Of a stretch of DNA of 64,000 bases, positions 1-7,901 are shown piece by piece. A program made the translations under genes and the position numbers. The stretch spans positions 124,001-188,000 of the forward strand of contig DATMAM010000031.1 of the NCBI GenBank assembly GCA_035559995.1, written 5' to 3'. The number at the start of each line of letters is the position of its first letter. The first letter of the stretch is position 1. A model generated the notes under the pieces. The model saw nothing but the letters and a program-made list of their open reading frames with translations, made no database searches and was not told where the DNA came from. The stretch comes from DATMAM01 sp035559995 (GTDB lineage Bacteria; Desulfobacterota; Binatia; UBA9968).

Positions 1-127
1 TCAGCTCAATGGTCTCGGAAAAAAACGCCATTTCGTAGCCGCGTTCTTCCGCCTGCCGCATCACCCGGGCGATCTCCCTTACGTCGGTAAACCTGCCGTA
101 GCCTAAAGCAAATCCCGTTCTTTCCAC
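1..127 (-). CDS. Luciferase-like (LLM class) flavin oxidoreductase, N-terminal fragment
   Basis: Reading leftwards off the window edge, 42 codons are visible from a GTG at 125-127, beginning V(M)-E-R-T-G-F-A-L-G-Y-G-R-F. The later stretch E-R-G-Y-E-M-A-F-F-S-E-T resembles the first strand and helix of F420/FMN-dependent luciferase-like monooxygenases, where residues after '(E)xxGF/Y' lead into 'xxSD/E'. A GAGG ribosome-binding site lies about 8 nt upstream of the GTG. It is divergent from pyruvate kinase across 168 nt. The body of the gene is outside the window, so the substrate and even the family are provisional. Confidence 0.5.
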   Translation of the reverse strand, partial: MERTGFALGYGRFTDVREIARVMRQAEERGYEMAFFSETIEL

Positions 128-295
128 GTTTGCGCCCTCACGCTTTCTTGAACTTAGCTACGCCCAAAAGCAATCGCTGTCAAATCTGCCGCCGCGCGAG
201 CGCCGGCCGGGAGTTTCGGCGCTGGCCTAAAATGCCCGGGTACGTTACCCTTTAGATATTTTCTGCAGCTGCGACGATTTTCCGGAGCGCAGAAG

Positions 296-1714
296 ATGTC
301 TCTCTATCCGGTGAAAAGAACCAAAATCGTCTGCACGATCGGCCCGGCCAGCCAATCGGAAAAGGTCATCAGAAGCCTCATCCGGGCCGGTATGGATGTC
401 GCCCGGCTAAACTTCAGCCACGGCGATTTTGAAACCCACCGGCGCGTGATCAAGACGATCCGCCGGGTTGCCCGCGAGCTCGACAAGCCCGTCGCGATCC
501 TGCAGGATCTGCCCGGGCCGAAGATCCGCATCGGTCCGGTCGCCGGCGAGCGGGTGCGATTGCGGTCGGGAAAAACTTTCTCCCTGACCAGGCGCAAGCT
601 TATCGGCAACGAACAGGCCGTTTCCGTCGAGTACAGCCGTTTTCCCCGCCTCGTAAAAAAAGGCGACTTGATTCTGTTGGGCGACGGCGAGATCGAGCTC
701 GAGGCTCTGCGGGTTGGCGCCGACGAAGTTTATTGCAAGGTCGTGGTTGGCGGCGTTCTCGGCTCGCGCAAAGGCATCCACCTGCCGCACCGCACGATCA
801 ATCTCCCTTCTCTGACGGAGCAGGACAAACGCGCGCTCGCCTTCGGGTTGCAAAACGGCGTGGACCTGATTGCAATCTCGTTCGTGCGCCAACCCAAGGA
901 TATCGCATACGCGCGCGCGCACATGCGGCGCCTGGGAACCGAGCTGCCGATCATCGCCAAAATAGAAAAGCACGAAGCGCTGGAGCACATGGAAGCCATC
1001 CTGAACGAGGTGGACGGCCTCATGGTCGCGCGCGGCGACCTCGGGCTCGAGATCCCGCCGGAACGCATTCCCGCGCTGCAGAAGTTGCTGATCCGGATGG
1101 CCAACAATCGCGGCAAACCGGTGATCACCGCCACGCAAATGCTCCGTTCGATGGTGCAAAGTCCCAGGCCGACGCGCGCGGAAGTCGCCGACGTGGCAAA
1201 CGCGATCCTGGACGGCACCGACGCCCTGATGCTCTCGGAGGAGTCCGCGGTCGGAAGCTATCCCAGCCGCGCGGTCGAAACGATGGCCAAGATAGCCGTC
1301 GAAACGGAAAGGTCGCTTGAACCGCGCTACCACGTGGACAGCTTCGAGCGGACGATACCCGTCGCGATCAGCCATGCGGCCGCGAGCCTCGCCCGCGAAC
1401 TCCAGCTCAAAGCTTTTCTGGTCCCCACCAGTTCGGGGAGCACCGCGCGATTGATCGCGCGCCACAGGCCGTTGCAACCGATCCTTGCCCTGAGCCCTAA
1501 CCCGAAAACCGTGCAGAGCCTCTGCCTGGTCTGGGGCGTCTACCCGTTTCGCGTGCGCAATTATCAAACCATCGATGCCATGATCCGCCTCGCGCAGCAC
1601 AAAGCGCTCGAGCTGGGCATGGTCAAGAAGGGCGATCTGGTGGGCATCACCGCGGGCCTGCCGCTGCATCAGGCCGGAACGACCAACATGATCACGGTAA
1701 AACCGGTGGAGTGA
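296..1714 (+). CDS. pyk: Pyruvate kinase
   Basis: This 472-residue enzyme converts phosphoenolpyruvate and ADP to pyruvate and ATP, the last step of glycolysis, in the cytoplasm. The N-terminus K-R-T-K-I-V-C-T-I-G-P-A-S and the phosphate-binding L-N-F-S-H-G are intact. The signature I-I-A-K-I-E-K around residue 220 carries the catalytic Lys and metal-binding Glu. M-V-A-R-G-D-L-G-L-E-I near residue 240 and K-P-V-I-T-A-T-Q-M-L near 280 complete the active-site barrel, and a regulatory C-domain follows. Length is standard for the family. The ATG has GGAG 8 nt upstream. The gene stands alone, convergent with the diacylglycerol kinase gene 34 nt downstream; no clear terminator lies between them. 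Confidence 0.97.
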   Translation: MSLYPVKRTKIVCTIGPASQSEKVIRSLIRAGMDVARLNFSHGDFETHRRVIKTIRRVARELDKPVAILQDLPGPKIRIGPVAGERVRLRSGKTFSLTRRKLIGNEQAVSVEYSRFPRLVKKGDLILLGDGEIELEALRVGADEVYCKVVVGGVLGSRKGIHLPHRTINLPSLTEQDKRALAFGLQNGVDLIAISFVRQPKDIAYARAHMRRLGTELPIIAKIEKHEALEHMEAILNEVDGLMVARGDLGLEIPPERIPALQKLLIRMANNRGKPVITATQMLRSMVQSPRPTRAEVADVANAILDGTDALMLSEESAVGSYPSRAVETMAKIAVETERSLEPRYHVDSFERTIPVAISHAAASLARELQLKAFLVPTSSGSTARLIARHRPLQPILALSPNPKTVQSLCLVWGVYPFRVRNYQTIDAMIRLAQHKALELGMVKKGDLVGITAGLPLHQAGTTNMITVKPVE

Positions 1715-1748
1715 GGCGGCGGTTTCATCGAAAACGGGCGCGCAGCGT

Positions 1749-2111
1749 TCAACCTGCCAAGACAAGCATCCAGACCAAACCCGCCAGGACAATGGTCAGA
1801 AAAACCGCCGCCGCGGCCATGTCCTTGGCGCGGCCGGATAGCTCGTTGGGCTCAAGCCCCACGCGGTCGAGGACCGTCTCGATGGCGGAGTTGATCATCT
1901 CAACGATCAACACAAGCAGCCAGCTGCCGATCAGCAGCGCCCGCTCGAGGCCGTTCTTTCCCAGGTAGAGCGCGAGCGGCGCTACCAAGACCAACACGAC
2001 CAGCTCCTGCCTGAACGCGCGCTCGGGCAGCGCGGCGCGCAAGCCCGCCAACGAGCATCGGGTCGCGCGCGCCAGAGATCTCCACACGTTACCCCTATCG
2101 GAGAAGGGCAT
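1749..2111 (-). CDS. dgkA: Diacylglycerol kinase, prokaryotic integral-membrane type
   Basis: This 120-residue protein fits the small DgkA/undecaprenol kinase family, which phosphorylates diacylglycerol (or undecaprenol) at the inner membrane and recycles membrane lipid by-products. The hallmark E-M-I-N-S-A-I-E-T-V-L-D-R (about residues 72-84) matches the family motif ExxNSAIExxxD. Three hydrophobic helices are visible, at about 38-50, 58-72 and 98-118, and K-D-M-A-A-A-A-V follows the motif as expected. A GGAGG sits about 14 nt upstream of the chosen ATG, farther than ideal, so the start could shift slightly. Confidence 0.9.
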   Translation of the reverse strand: MPFSDRGNVWRSLARATRCSLAGLRAALPERAFRQELVVLVLVAPLALYLGKNGLERALLIGSWLLVLIVEMINSAIETVLDRVGLEPNELSGRAKDMAAAAVFLTIVLAGLVWMLVLAG

Positions 2112-2549
2112 AGGTTCTCATGCTCCTCCCGGCCACCTCCCGCTTCGGGAGCGAAAAATCATGCCACGATACTCATTAAAACGGCAAGGATCGCGCCTGG
2201 GCGAAAATTTAGCACAACAACGGGAGCGGCTCTTGCTCTTCGGTTTCCTTCGATTTGCTTCTCGATTACCGCTGACCGCCACGGAAACTGTCAATTTTTG
2301 ACACTTTGTCACGCCTGAACGCAAAAGCATTCCAAATTGCGGCGCGCGGCGGTGAACCTCAGCTCAATTGCCGACATGAGTACTGTCCCTTCTTGCCCCG
2401 GTTTGGCACAAAATGTTGCGCCAGTCCGCCCGGGCGCAAACTTTACCTCGGTCGCAACCGAACTGTTACGCGTGGCGTGAGAGTTGCTCTACACCTTTCT
2501 TGCGTGTATCCGCCGGCCAAGCTTCAAACCGGCGGCTGAGGAGCAATGA
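2112..2549. other. Intergenic region upstream of the exopolysaccharide locus
   Basis: This 438-nt stretch separates dgkA (minus) from the glycosyltransferase (plus). It is AT-richer than its surroundings and shows no convincing reading frame. It contains an 8-nt imperfect palindrome at 2404-2423 (TGGCACAA-4 nt-TTGCGCCA, one mismatch), which could be an operator, and a perfect hairpin next to the downstream start codon. I found no well-scoring sigma-70 promoter by eye. Confidence 0.5.
2510..2535 (+). promoter_or_regulatory. Perfect 7-bp hairpin at the translation start of the glycosyltransferase gene
   Basis: CCGCCGG (2510-2516) and CCGGCGG (2529-2535) pair perfectly around a 12-nt loop. The stem ends 2 nt before the ribosome-binding site GAGGAG (2538-2543). 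A stable stem here would influence ribosome access. There is no T-tract, so it is not an intrinsic terminator. A regulatory role is inference. Confidence 0.4.
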
Positions 2550-3959
2550 ATGAAGAGCGAACTGAGTTTTGGCGCGGCCAAGCTGGAAGAGACCGCGCTG
2601 GGAAAATCGGGGTTCCGGGACGCGGCGCAGGAAGACTTTGCTGCCAGATCGAGTCGTCCGCCGCGCAAGCGCCTCTACGTTCCAGTCAAGGCAAAATTCA
2701 CGATCGCCACATCGGTCGCGCTTTTATGGTTTGCGCTCTCCGTCTACTTGGCGCAGCCGTGGTTCGAGGAACTGGCCCGCGTCATCGGGCCTGCCCCCGC
2801 GTTTCTGGTGATCCTTTTTATCGCCTTGATTCCGGGATTTTTGAACGCCCACATCATGATGAGCGTCATCTTGGACTCGCCCCCGCCGTTGAACCTCGAG
2901 ATCGATTACCCGCCGGTGAGTCTTCTCATCGCGGCTTACAACGAGGCGGATAACATCCGCGAAACCTTCCGCGCCATCGAAGCCCAGGACTATCCGGCCG
3001 AGATTGAGATCATCGTTGTGGACGACGGCTCGACCGACAACACGGTTTCGGTCTTGCGCTCGCTCGCAATGCCGAACCTCAAAATCGTCGAAGCCGCGCA
3101 CGGCGGCAAGGCCAGAGCCTTGAACGAAGGGCTGAAGCACGTCACCCATGACATTCTGGTCACGATCGACGCCGACACGTTTCTCCACCCGCAAGCGCTC
3201 AAACGGATCGTCGCGCGCCTGGTCACCGATCCGGCCAACACCGCCGCCGTTGCCGGTTGTGTGCTGGTCAAGAACTCGCGCGAGAGCTTTATGACGCGGC
3301 TGCAGGAGTGGGACTACTTCACCGGCATCGCCTCGGCCAAAAGGCAGCAATCGCTCTATCAGGGCACGCTCGTGGCTCAAGGCGCGTTCAGCGCTTTCCG
3401 CACAGAGGTCGTGCGCAGCCTCGAGGGCTGGCCTTCGGTCATCGGCGAAGACATCGTATTTACCTGGGCCCTATTGAAAGATGGCTGGCGCGTGAGCTTC
3501 GAGGCGACGGCCATCGGATTTACGCGCGCGCCGGCGGGCTGGCGCGGTTTCTTCCGGCAGCGCCGCCGCTGGGCGCGCGGGATGATCGAGGGTTTAAAGC
3601 AGTACGGCCACGCCGTCTGGCGTCGCGCGGGCATGCCCGGCTTCTTTGTCGGCGTCGATTTCATCATTCCGTTCATCGATTTCTTCTATACGGTTGCCTT
3701 CCTGCCGGGCATCCTCCTGGCCTTGACCGGCCGCTATTATATCGTCGGCCCGATAACCCTGCTCGTCATCCCGATGGCCTTTCTGATCGTGCTCGTCATG
3801 TACGTGAAGCAGAAAAAGGTTTTCGAGTCGGTGGGGCTCAAGGTGCGGCGCAACACAGCCGGTTTTCTCGTGTACATGCTGATCTACCAGGCCATCATGT
3901 CGCCGATCTGCGTGGTGGGCTATCTGCAAGAGCTCGGCGGCGCGGTAAAAAAATGGTAG
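2550..3959 (+). CDS. Membrane glycosyltransferase family 2 (PgaC/IcaA or cellulose-synthase-like processive type)
   Basis: This 469-residue inner-membrane enzyme probably polymerises a beta-linked exopolysaccharide from a UDP-sugar. Two membrane helices (about 50-72 and 82-108) precede a GT-A catalytic domain. It contains V-D-D-G-S-T-D-N, the metal site D-A-D-T, the acceptor motif G-E-D-I and the processive signature Q-R-R-R-W (QxxRW). Further hydrophobic helices follow at about 370-425 and 440-465. The ATG at 2550 has GAGGAG 6 nt upstream, which favours it over an out-of-frame ATG at 2546. A TPR/beta-barrel gene follows after 43 nt, as pgaA-like and pgaC-like genes pair in biofilm polysaccharide loci. 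No deacetylase or c-di-GMP receptor is present. The sugar cannot be told from sequence. Confidence 0.85.
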   Translation: MKSELSFGAAKLEETALGKSGFRDAAQEDFAARSSRPPRKRLYVPVKAKFTIATSVALLWFALSVYLAQPWFEELARVIGPAPAFLVILFIALIPGFLNAHIMMSVILDSPPPLNLEIDYPPVSLLIAAYNEADNIRETFRAIEAQDYPAEIEIIVVDDGSTDNTVSVLRSLAMPNLKIVEAAHGGKARALNEGLKHVTHDILVTIDADTFLHPQALKRIVARLVTDPANTAAVAGCVLVKNSRESFMTRLQEWDYFTGIASAKRQQSLYQGTLVAQGAFSAFRTEVVRSLEGWPSVIGEDIVFTWALLKDGWRVSFEATAIGFTRAPAGWRGFFRQRRRWARGMIEGLKQYGHAVWRRAGMPGFFVGVDFIIPFIDFFYTVAFLPGILLALTGRYYIVGPITLLVIPMAFLIVLVMYVKQKKVFESVGLKVRRNTAGFLVYMLIYQAIMSPICVVGYLQELGGAVKKW

Positions 3960-4002
3960 CCGCCGTCGCGACGAGGTGCTAAAATCGCGCCCGCCTAACG
4001 CG

Positions 4003-5646
4003 ATGAAGCCCTCGACGCCCCGCTGCCCGGCCCATGCGGTCAGACGAACGATCGCCGGCTGGGCGGCTTTTTTTCTTTTCTTTTGTTTTTCCACAAACCT
4101 GAAAGCCGGCGAGCCGTCTTCAGCCGATCCGGCCGCTGCCGGCGCCCCGCTCGAGCAGGCGCGCCTTCATAAAGAGTCGGGCGACCGGTTCGCCGCGGAA
4201 GACGACTTCCAACGGGCCGCAGACGAGTACACGAAGGCGCTCGATCTTCGCCGGGAGGCTTTTTCGTCCTCCGAAAGAATCCGCATGGCCGTGATCCTCT
4301 CCTGGGCCGACCGGCTCGCGCGGTCAAGAGACGAGCTCGGCGCGATTTTGGCGGCCGAGCCTGAAAATACAGAGGCGCGCGTACACTTGGCACGCGTGCT
4401 TTCGTGGCACGGCGAGCTTTCAGCCGCGATCCTGGAGGCGGATCGAGTTCTGGAAAAGGCTCCGGATAACCGAGACGCGCTGCTCGTCAAGGCCGACGCT
4501 CTGCATTGGCAGGGCAAGACCGACCGCGCGATACCCATCTACCGGACCTTGGCCGAGAAGTACGACGACTTTGACGCGAGAGTCGGTCTTGCCAACGCCT
4601 ATCTCGCTATCGGGGATCGAGTCGCCGCCGAAGAGAACCGCAGGCTCTTGAAACCGCCCGCCACGCCGCAACAGAGGCGCCGACTCGCAAAGCTCGTCGA
4701 GGATCTGGATGCGACCGGCCGGCCGCAGGTCGACTTGCGCTACAGCTATTACAACGACTCCGACGGCAATCTTCTAAACCGCTATGGGGTTCGAGCCTCT
4801 TTTTGGGTGGGCAATTTCGACCTGGGCGTGAGCTTCCGACACACGCAGGCCTGGGGAAACCATTGCGTGCTGGGTGCCGTCCCCATCGAGTGCCGAGTCG
4901 GCGGGCAAACCGGCACGCGGCGCAGAATTCGGGACGCGCGCGCGGAGGAGTTGCTTTTTCGGCTCTATACCCGCGCCACGGAATCCGTCGGCCTGGGCGC
5001 GGGGCTGGGATGGTCTCAGGTGGCGGACGCAAGCGCATCGACGTTTCCGACAGGCCACCTCAAGGCCGACGCGAAAATCCTGAACGGGACCGTTGGCCTC
5101 GGGGTGTCGCGCGAGGTCCTCAGCGATACCGCCGAGCTCATTAGAAACCGCATCCGCACGACCATCGGCGGCTTTTATTTGTCGCAGTCGCTAACCGACC
5201 GGCTCTCTTTTTGGGGGGGCTACAACTACAAGTCTTTTTCCGACGACAATCGCGCCCATGACGCGCAGACGGAGCTCAAATACTTCCTTTTCCTCAATCC
5301 GCGGATTGCGCTCGGTCACCGCTTCCGCTTCTTGGACTTTGCGCGCCAGAGCCGGAGCGGCTTTTTTGACCCCGACGACTATGTGTCCAACCGCGCGTTT
5401 CTGTCGTTCTATCTCGAGCGGCAGAGATTCTATGTTTATATCGACGGCTTTGCCGGCCAGCAGCGTTTTGAGAGAAACGGGGTTCGGAGCCGGGACTTCG
5501 TCAAAGGCGGTTCGGCAAGCATCGGCGTGAGGCCCGTCCCTCGGCTCACGCTCGAGTTCAGCGTGGAAGGCGGCGACTTCGCCGCCGCATCAGCTTCGGG
5601 GTTCAGCTATCTGCTGCTGGGCCCGCGAATCCTCTACCGATTCTGA
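4003..5646 (+). CDS. Outer-membrane TPR/beta-barrel protein, probable exopolysaccharide exporter (PgaA/YaiO-like)
   Basis: This is a 547-residue protein from the ATG at 4003; an in-frame ATG at 3976 would add nine residues before the signal peptide. A hydrophobic Sec signal (about residues 17-35, ending N-L-K-A-G) is followed by TPR-like helical repeats at about 45-220, such as A-R-V-H-L-A-R-V-L-S-W-H-G-E and A-D-A-L-H-W-Q-G-K-T-D. The remainder, about 230-547, has the alternating aromatic/polar pattern of a beta barrel and ends in I-L-Y-R-F, with the terminal Phe typical of Bam-inserted proteins. The domain order matches PgaA, the poly-GlcNAc exporter, but this barrel is shorter. With the preceding glycosyltransferase it forms a two-gene synthesis/export unit. 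Export of polysaccharide is inferred from context. Confidence 0.7.
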   Translation: MKPSTPRCPAHAVRRTIAGWAAFFLFFCFSTNLKAGEPSSADPAAAGAPLEQARLHKESGDRFAAEDDFQRAADEYTKALDLRREAFSSSERIRMAVILSWADRLARSRDELGAILAAEPENTEARVHLARVLSWHGELSAAILEADRVLEKAPDNRDALLVKADALHWQGKTDRAIPIYRTLAEKYDDFDARVGLANAYLAIGDRVAAEENRRLLKPPATPQQRRRLAKLVEDLDATGRPQVDLRYSYYNDSDGNLLNRYGVRASFWVGNFDLGVSFRHTQAWGNHCVLGAVPIECRVGGQTGTRRRIRDARAEELLFRLYTRATESVGLGAGLGWSQVADASASTFPTGHLKADAKILNGTVGLGVSREVLSDTAELIRNRIRTTIGGFYLSQSLTDRLSFWGGYNYKSFSDDNRAHDAQTELKYFLFLNPRIALGHRFRFLDFARQSRSGFFDPDDYVSNRAFLSFYLERQRFYVYIDGFAGQQRFERNGVRSRDFVKGGSASIGVRPVPRLTLEFSVEGGDFAAASASGFSYLLLGPRILYRF

Positions 5647-5968
5647 TTTTGTTTGTGGCGCCGCAAGGCCTTGCGGGCCGCGCGCTTGCGCGCCGTAAAG
5701 GACTGGCACTGGCCCGGTCTGTGCGTTTTTCCAACGACCTCAAGCATCAACAAGCGAAGATCGGAAAAGAGGCCGACGCGTCGATTCGCGCCGGTGGTGA
5801 CGCTTGCGGCGCAGGCTTTAGTGGTCGGGTCGCCCGTAAGAACCTCCTGGAATTTCCCGGGATCGTTAAAGCTGCAGGCGTGCCGGAGCGTATCTGTCCT
5901 TCTGCGCAATGCTTGCCCAAAGCCAAAGCGGCCCTAGGCGCCGCGCACCGCGTGCAAAAATCTCGCTT
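5647..5968. other. Intergenic region between convergent genes, with a 16-bp palindrome
   Basis: I see no supported gene in these 322 nt. Short frames exist on both strands but none has a plausible start, ribosome-binding site or recognisable product. Positions 5661-5676 form a perfect palindrome (CCGCAAGG/CCTTGCGG) 15 nt after the barrel gene's stop. It lacks a T-tract, so it is at best a weak transcription-end hairpin. Confidence 0.5.
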
Positions 5969-6415
5969 TCATTGCCCTCTGTTGCCCTGCGTCCCGGTGG
6001 GGTCCGGCTCGAAGTACGGAATCGTCATGTCGATTTCCGGCACGTCGCGGTATACCACCCGCACCGGCATCTCGATGTAGACGGATTGGGGCGCGCAGTT
6101 GACGATGTTGCTCGAAAGAATCGGCCCTTCGTTGAGCTGAATCAAAGCGTAAACATAGGGCACGTCGTCCTTGAACGCGGGCCGCATCGCCACGCGCGTG
6201 ATGTTAAAGGCGATAACTTTCCCGCGCCCGCTCGCCTCCGTCCAAGAGAGGCTTCCGAAAAACGGCTTGTTTCGATGGTTGCGGCAGTAGCTCGCCGGCC
6301 AGTACCACGCGCCGCATTCGTTGCAGCGAAACAGCAGGAAGCGGTGCTCTTTGAGGCCGTCCCAAAACGGCTTCAGCGTCTGTTCGACAAACGGGACCGG
6401 CTTTGTCCAAGCCAT
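5969..6415 (-). CDS. Zn-ribbon/OB-fold protein (DUF35 family), thiolase partner
   Basis: This 148-residue protein has a rubredoxin-like zinc ribbon near residues 31-46 (C-N-E-C-G-A-W-Y-W-P-A-S-Y-C), with a fourth ligand possibly His/Asn nearby. An OB-fold acyl-CoA-binding domain follows (F-N-I-T-R-V, V-Y-A-L-I-Q-L-N-E-G). DUF35 proteins are known to pair with non-condensing thiolase-like enzymes in CoA-ester metabolism. The ATG overlaps the thiolase stop by one base (TGATG), so the two are translationally coupled and probably form one complex. Confidence 0.85.
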   Translation of the reverse strand: MAWTKPVPFVEQTLKPFWDGLKEHRFLLFRCNECGAWYWPASYCRNHRNKPFFGSLSWTEASGRGKVIAFNITRVAMRPAFKDDVPYVYALIQLNEGPILSSNIVNCAPQSVYIEMPVRVVYRDVPEIDMTIPYFEPDPTGTQGNRGQ

Positions 6416-7707
6416 CAGATCCTCCCCAGCACGAGCGTCGTGTGCACGGAACAAAGCCCCGGGGAGAAAACCTCGCCGCCGTGGCCGCTCGCAAAGCTGA
6501 CGCGCGCGTTCGGAATCTGCCGCTCTCCCGCCTCGCCGCGCAGCTGGAAAATCGCTTCGGAAATTCCGGTGAGATCGGCCAGGTGATACGCCGAGAGCAG
6601 CCCGCCGCTCGTGTTGACCGGCGTGTCCCCGCCCGGGCCGATGTGGCCCTCTTCCACATACGCCCCGCCTTCCCCCTTGGCGCACCAGCCGTAGTCCTCC
6701 AACTGCATGATCAGCTCCGCCGTGAAACAGTCGTAGAGCTGCGCGACATCGACGTCGCGAATCGTGATCCCCGCCTGGCCGAACGCCGCTTCCTTGGCCT
6801 TCGCCACCGGCAGTTTCGTGTAGTGATCCGGGCCCTCCCACCACTGCCCGCCCTGAGCGTCGCCGTAGCCGATTCCCAAAACCGCAACCGGCGGCTTCCT
6901 GCAGTCGCGCGCACGCGCCATCGAGGTCAACACCATCGCCACCGCGCCGTCGCTCGTAACGGCCATGTCCATAAGATGATAGGGCCAGATGTAAATCGGC
7001 GATGCCTCGTAATCCTTCAAAGTCGCCGGCTTGCCGTACATGCGCGCGAGCGGGTTCTTGCACGCCCACGCGCGCACCTGGATCGCGGCCGCGCCGAACT
7101 GCCGCTCCGTCGTGCCGTACCGATAGCGATGGCGCGAGGCGAGCATCGTGTGTTCGTGCGCGGCCGCCGTGCGGCCAAACACCGGCCCCCACATGCCCGC
7201 GATCGTCGCAGGCTGCACCTGGCCGCGATAGCCCTGCTCCCGCAGATCCTTTCTGTGGCTTCGCGTCCAGTCGTCCTTGGATCCGGCGATAACGACGTAC
7301 TTCGCCAAGCCCCATTCGAGGAACGAAATCGCGGTGATGATTCCGATCGTGCCCCAACCGCCGCCGCGCCCGCACACGTAGTAAAAATTTACGGGCAAAC
7401 CGAGCATGCGCGGAAACGCGTCCATCTGCTCCACGATTCCGCGCCCGCTTCTCGGACCGCCGTGAACGTGCACGGCGCCGTCGATGTCCTTGTTCTCGAG
7501 CCCGGCGTCTTCGATCGCCCGCCGCGCCGCCTCGGCCTCCAGCTCGCGCGCGGAGAGCCCGACCAGAGGAGACGCAATTGCGTGTTCGAGCATCGGATGG
7601 TCGGGCAATTCGGCTTTGCGCTTTGCCAGCTCGTTTTCCGGGATACCCATCACCATTCCCAACCCGGCGATGGCGTATTTCCCCGACAGTCGGCTGCTAA
7701 CTTCCAT
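6415..7707 (-). CDS. Thiolase-family protein (SCP2-type acetyl-CoA acetyltransferase-like)
   Basis: This 430-residue thiolase fold probably acts on CoA thioesters with the OB-fold protein encoded immediately downstream. The N-terminus Y-A-I-A-G-L-G-M and A-A-R-R-A-I-E-D-A-G-L are typical of lipid-transfer-type thiolases. Y-V-C-G-R-G-G-G-W-G at the expected nucleophile position supplies a candidate Cys. The C-terminal half has L-Y-D-C-F-T-A-E and N-T-S-G-G-L-L-S-A-Y-H, and ends S-G-H-G-G-E-V. The usual C-terminal C-x-G is not obvious, as in many thiolase/DUF35 pairs whose reaction is uncertain. Substrate unknown; beta-oxidation or aromatic ring cleavage are options. Confidence 0.85.
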   Translation of the reverse strand: MEVSSRLSGKYAIAGLGMVMGIPENELAKRKAELPDHPMLEHAIASPLVGLSARELEAEAARRAIEDAGLENKDIDGAVHVHGGPRSGRGIVEQMDAFPRMLGLPVNFYYVCGRGGGWGTIGIITAISFLEWGLAKYVVIAGSKDDWTRSHRKDLREQGYRGQVQPATIAGMWGPVFGRTAAAHEHTMLASRHRYRYGTTERQFGAAAIQVRAWACKNPLARMYGKPATLKDYEASPIYIWPYHLMDMAVTSDGAVAMVLTSMARARDCRKPPVAVLGIGYGDAQGGQWWEGPDHYTKLPVAKAKEAAFGQAGITIRDVDVAQLYDCFTAELIMQLEDYGWCAKGEGGAYVEEGHIGPGGDTPVNTSGGLLSAYHLADLTGISEAIFQLRGEAGERQIPNARVSFASGHGGEVFSPGLCSVHTTLVLGRI

Positions 7708-7901
7708 GCGGCTTCTCCAGTTTCAACTCACTTCTCGGTTGGACTGCAACGCTAGAATGCTCAGCGGACCGGCTCCGACAAATTCGCGCACGCCGCCGGC
7801 ACCAAAGAAATGCCGGGAGGCTTGCGACGCAGGATCTATATACGCCCAATCATTAATATGTTTCGCCGGAGCTTTGCTTAACTCGAGACGCGAAACTCGA
7901 A

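Noticed and set aside
407..1792. Long minus-strand open frame antisense to pyruvate kinase
   Set aside because: The opposite strand encodes an unambiguous pyruvate kinase; this frame has no domain signature.
2404..2419. Sigma-54 promoter (TGGCAC...TTGC)
   Set aside because: The spacing between the -24 GG and -12 GC elements is one base too long, and sigma-54 spacing is strict. The palindrome reading fits better.
5649..5980. Small plus- and minus-strand frames between the barrel and OB-fold genes
   Set aside because: No ribosome-binding sites, no motif and unnatural composition; treated as non-coding.
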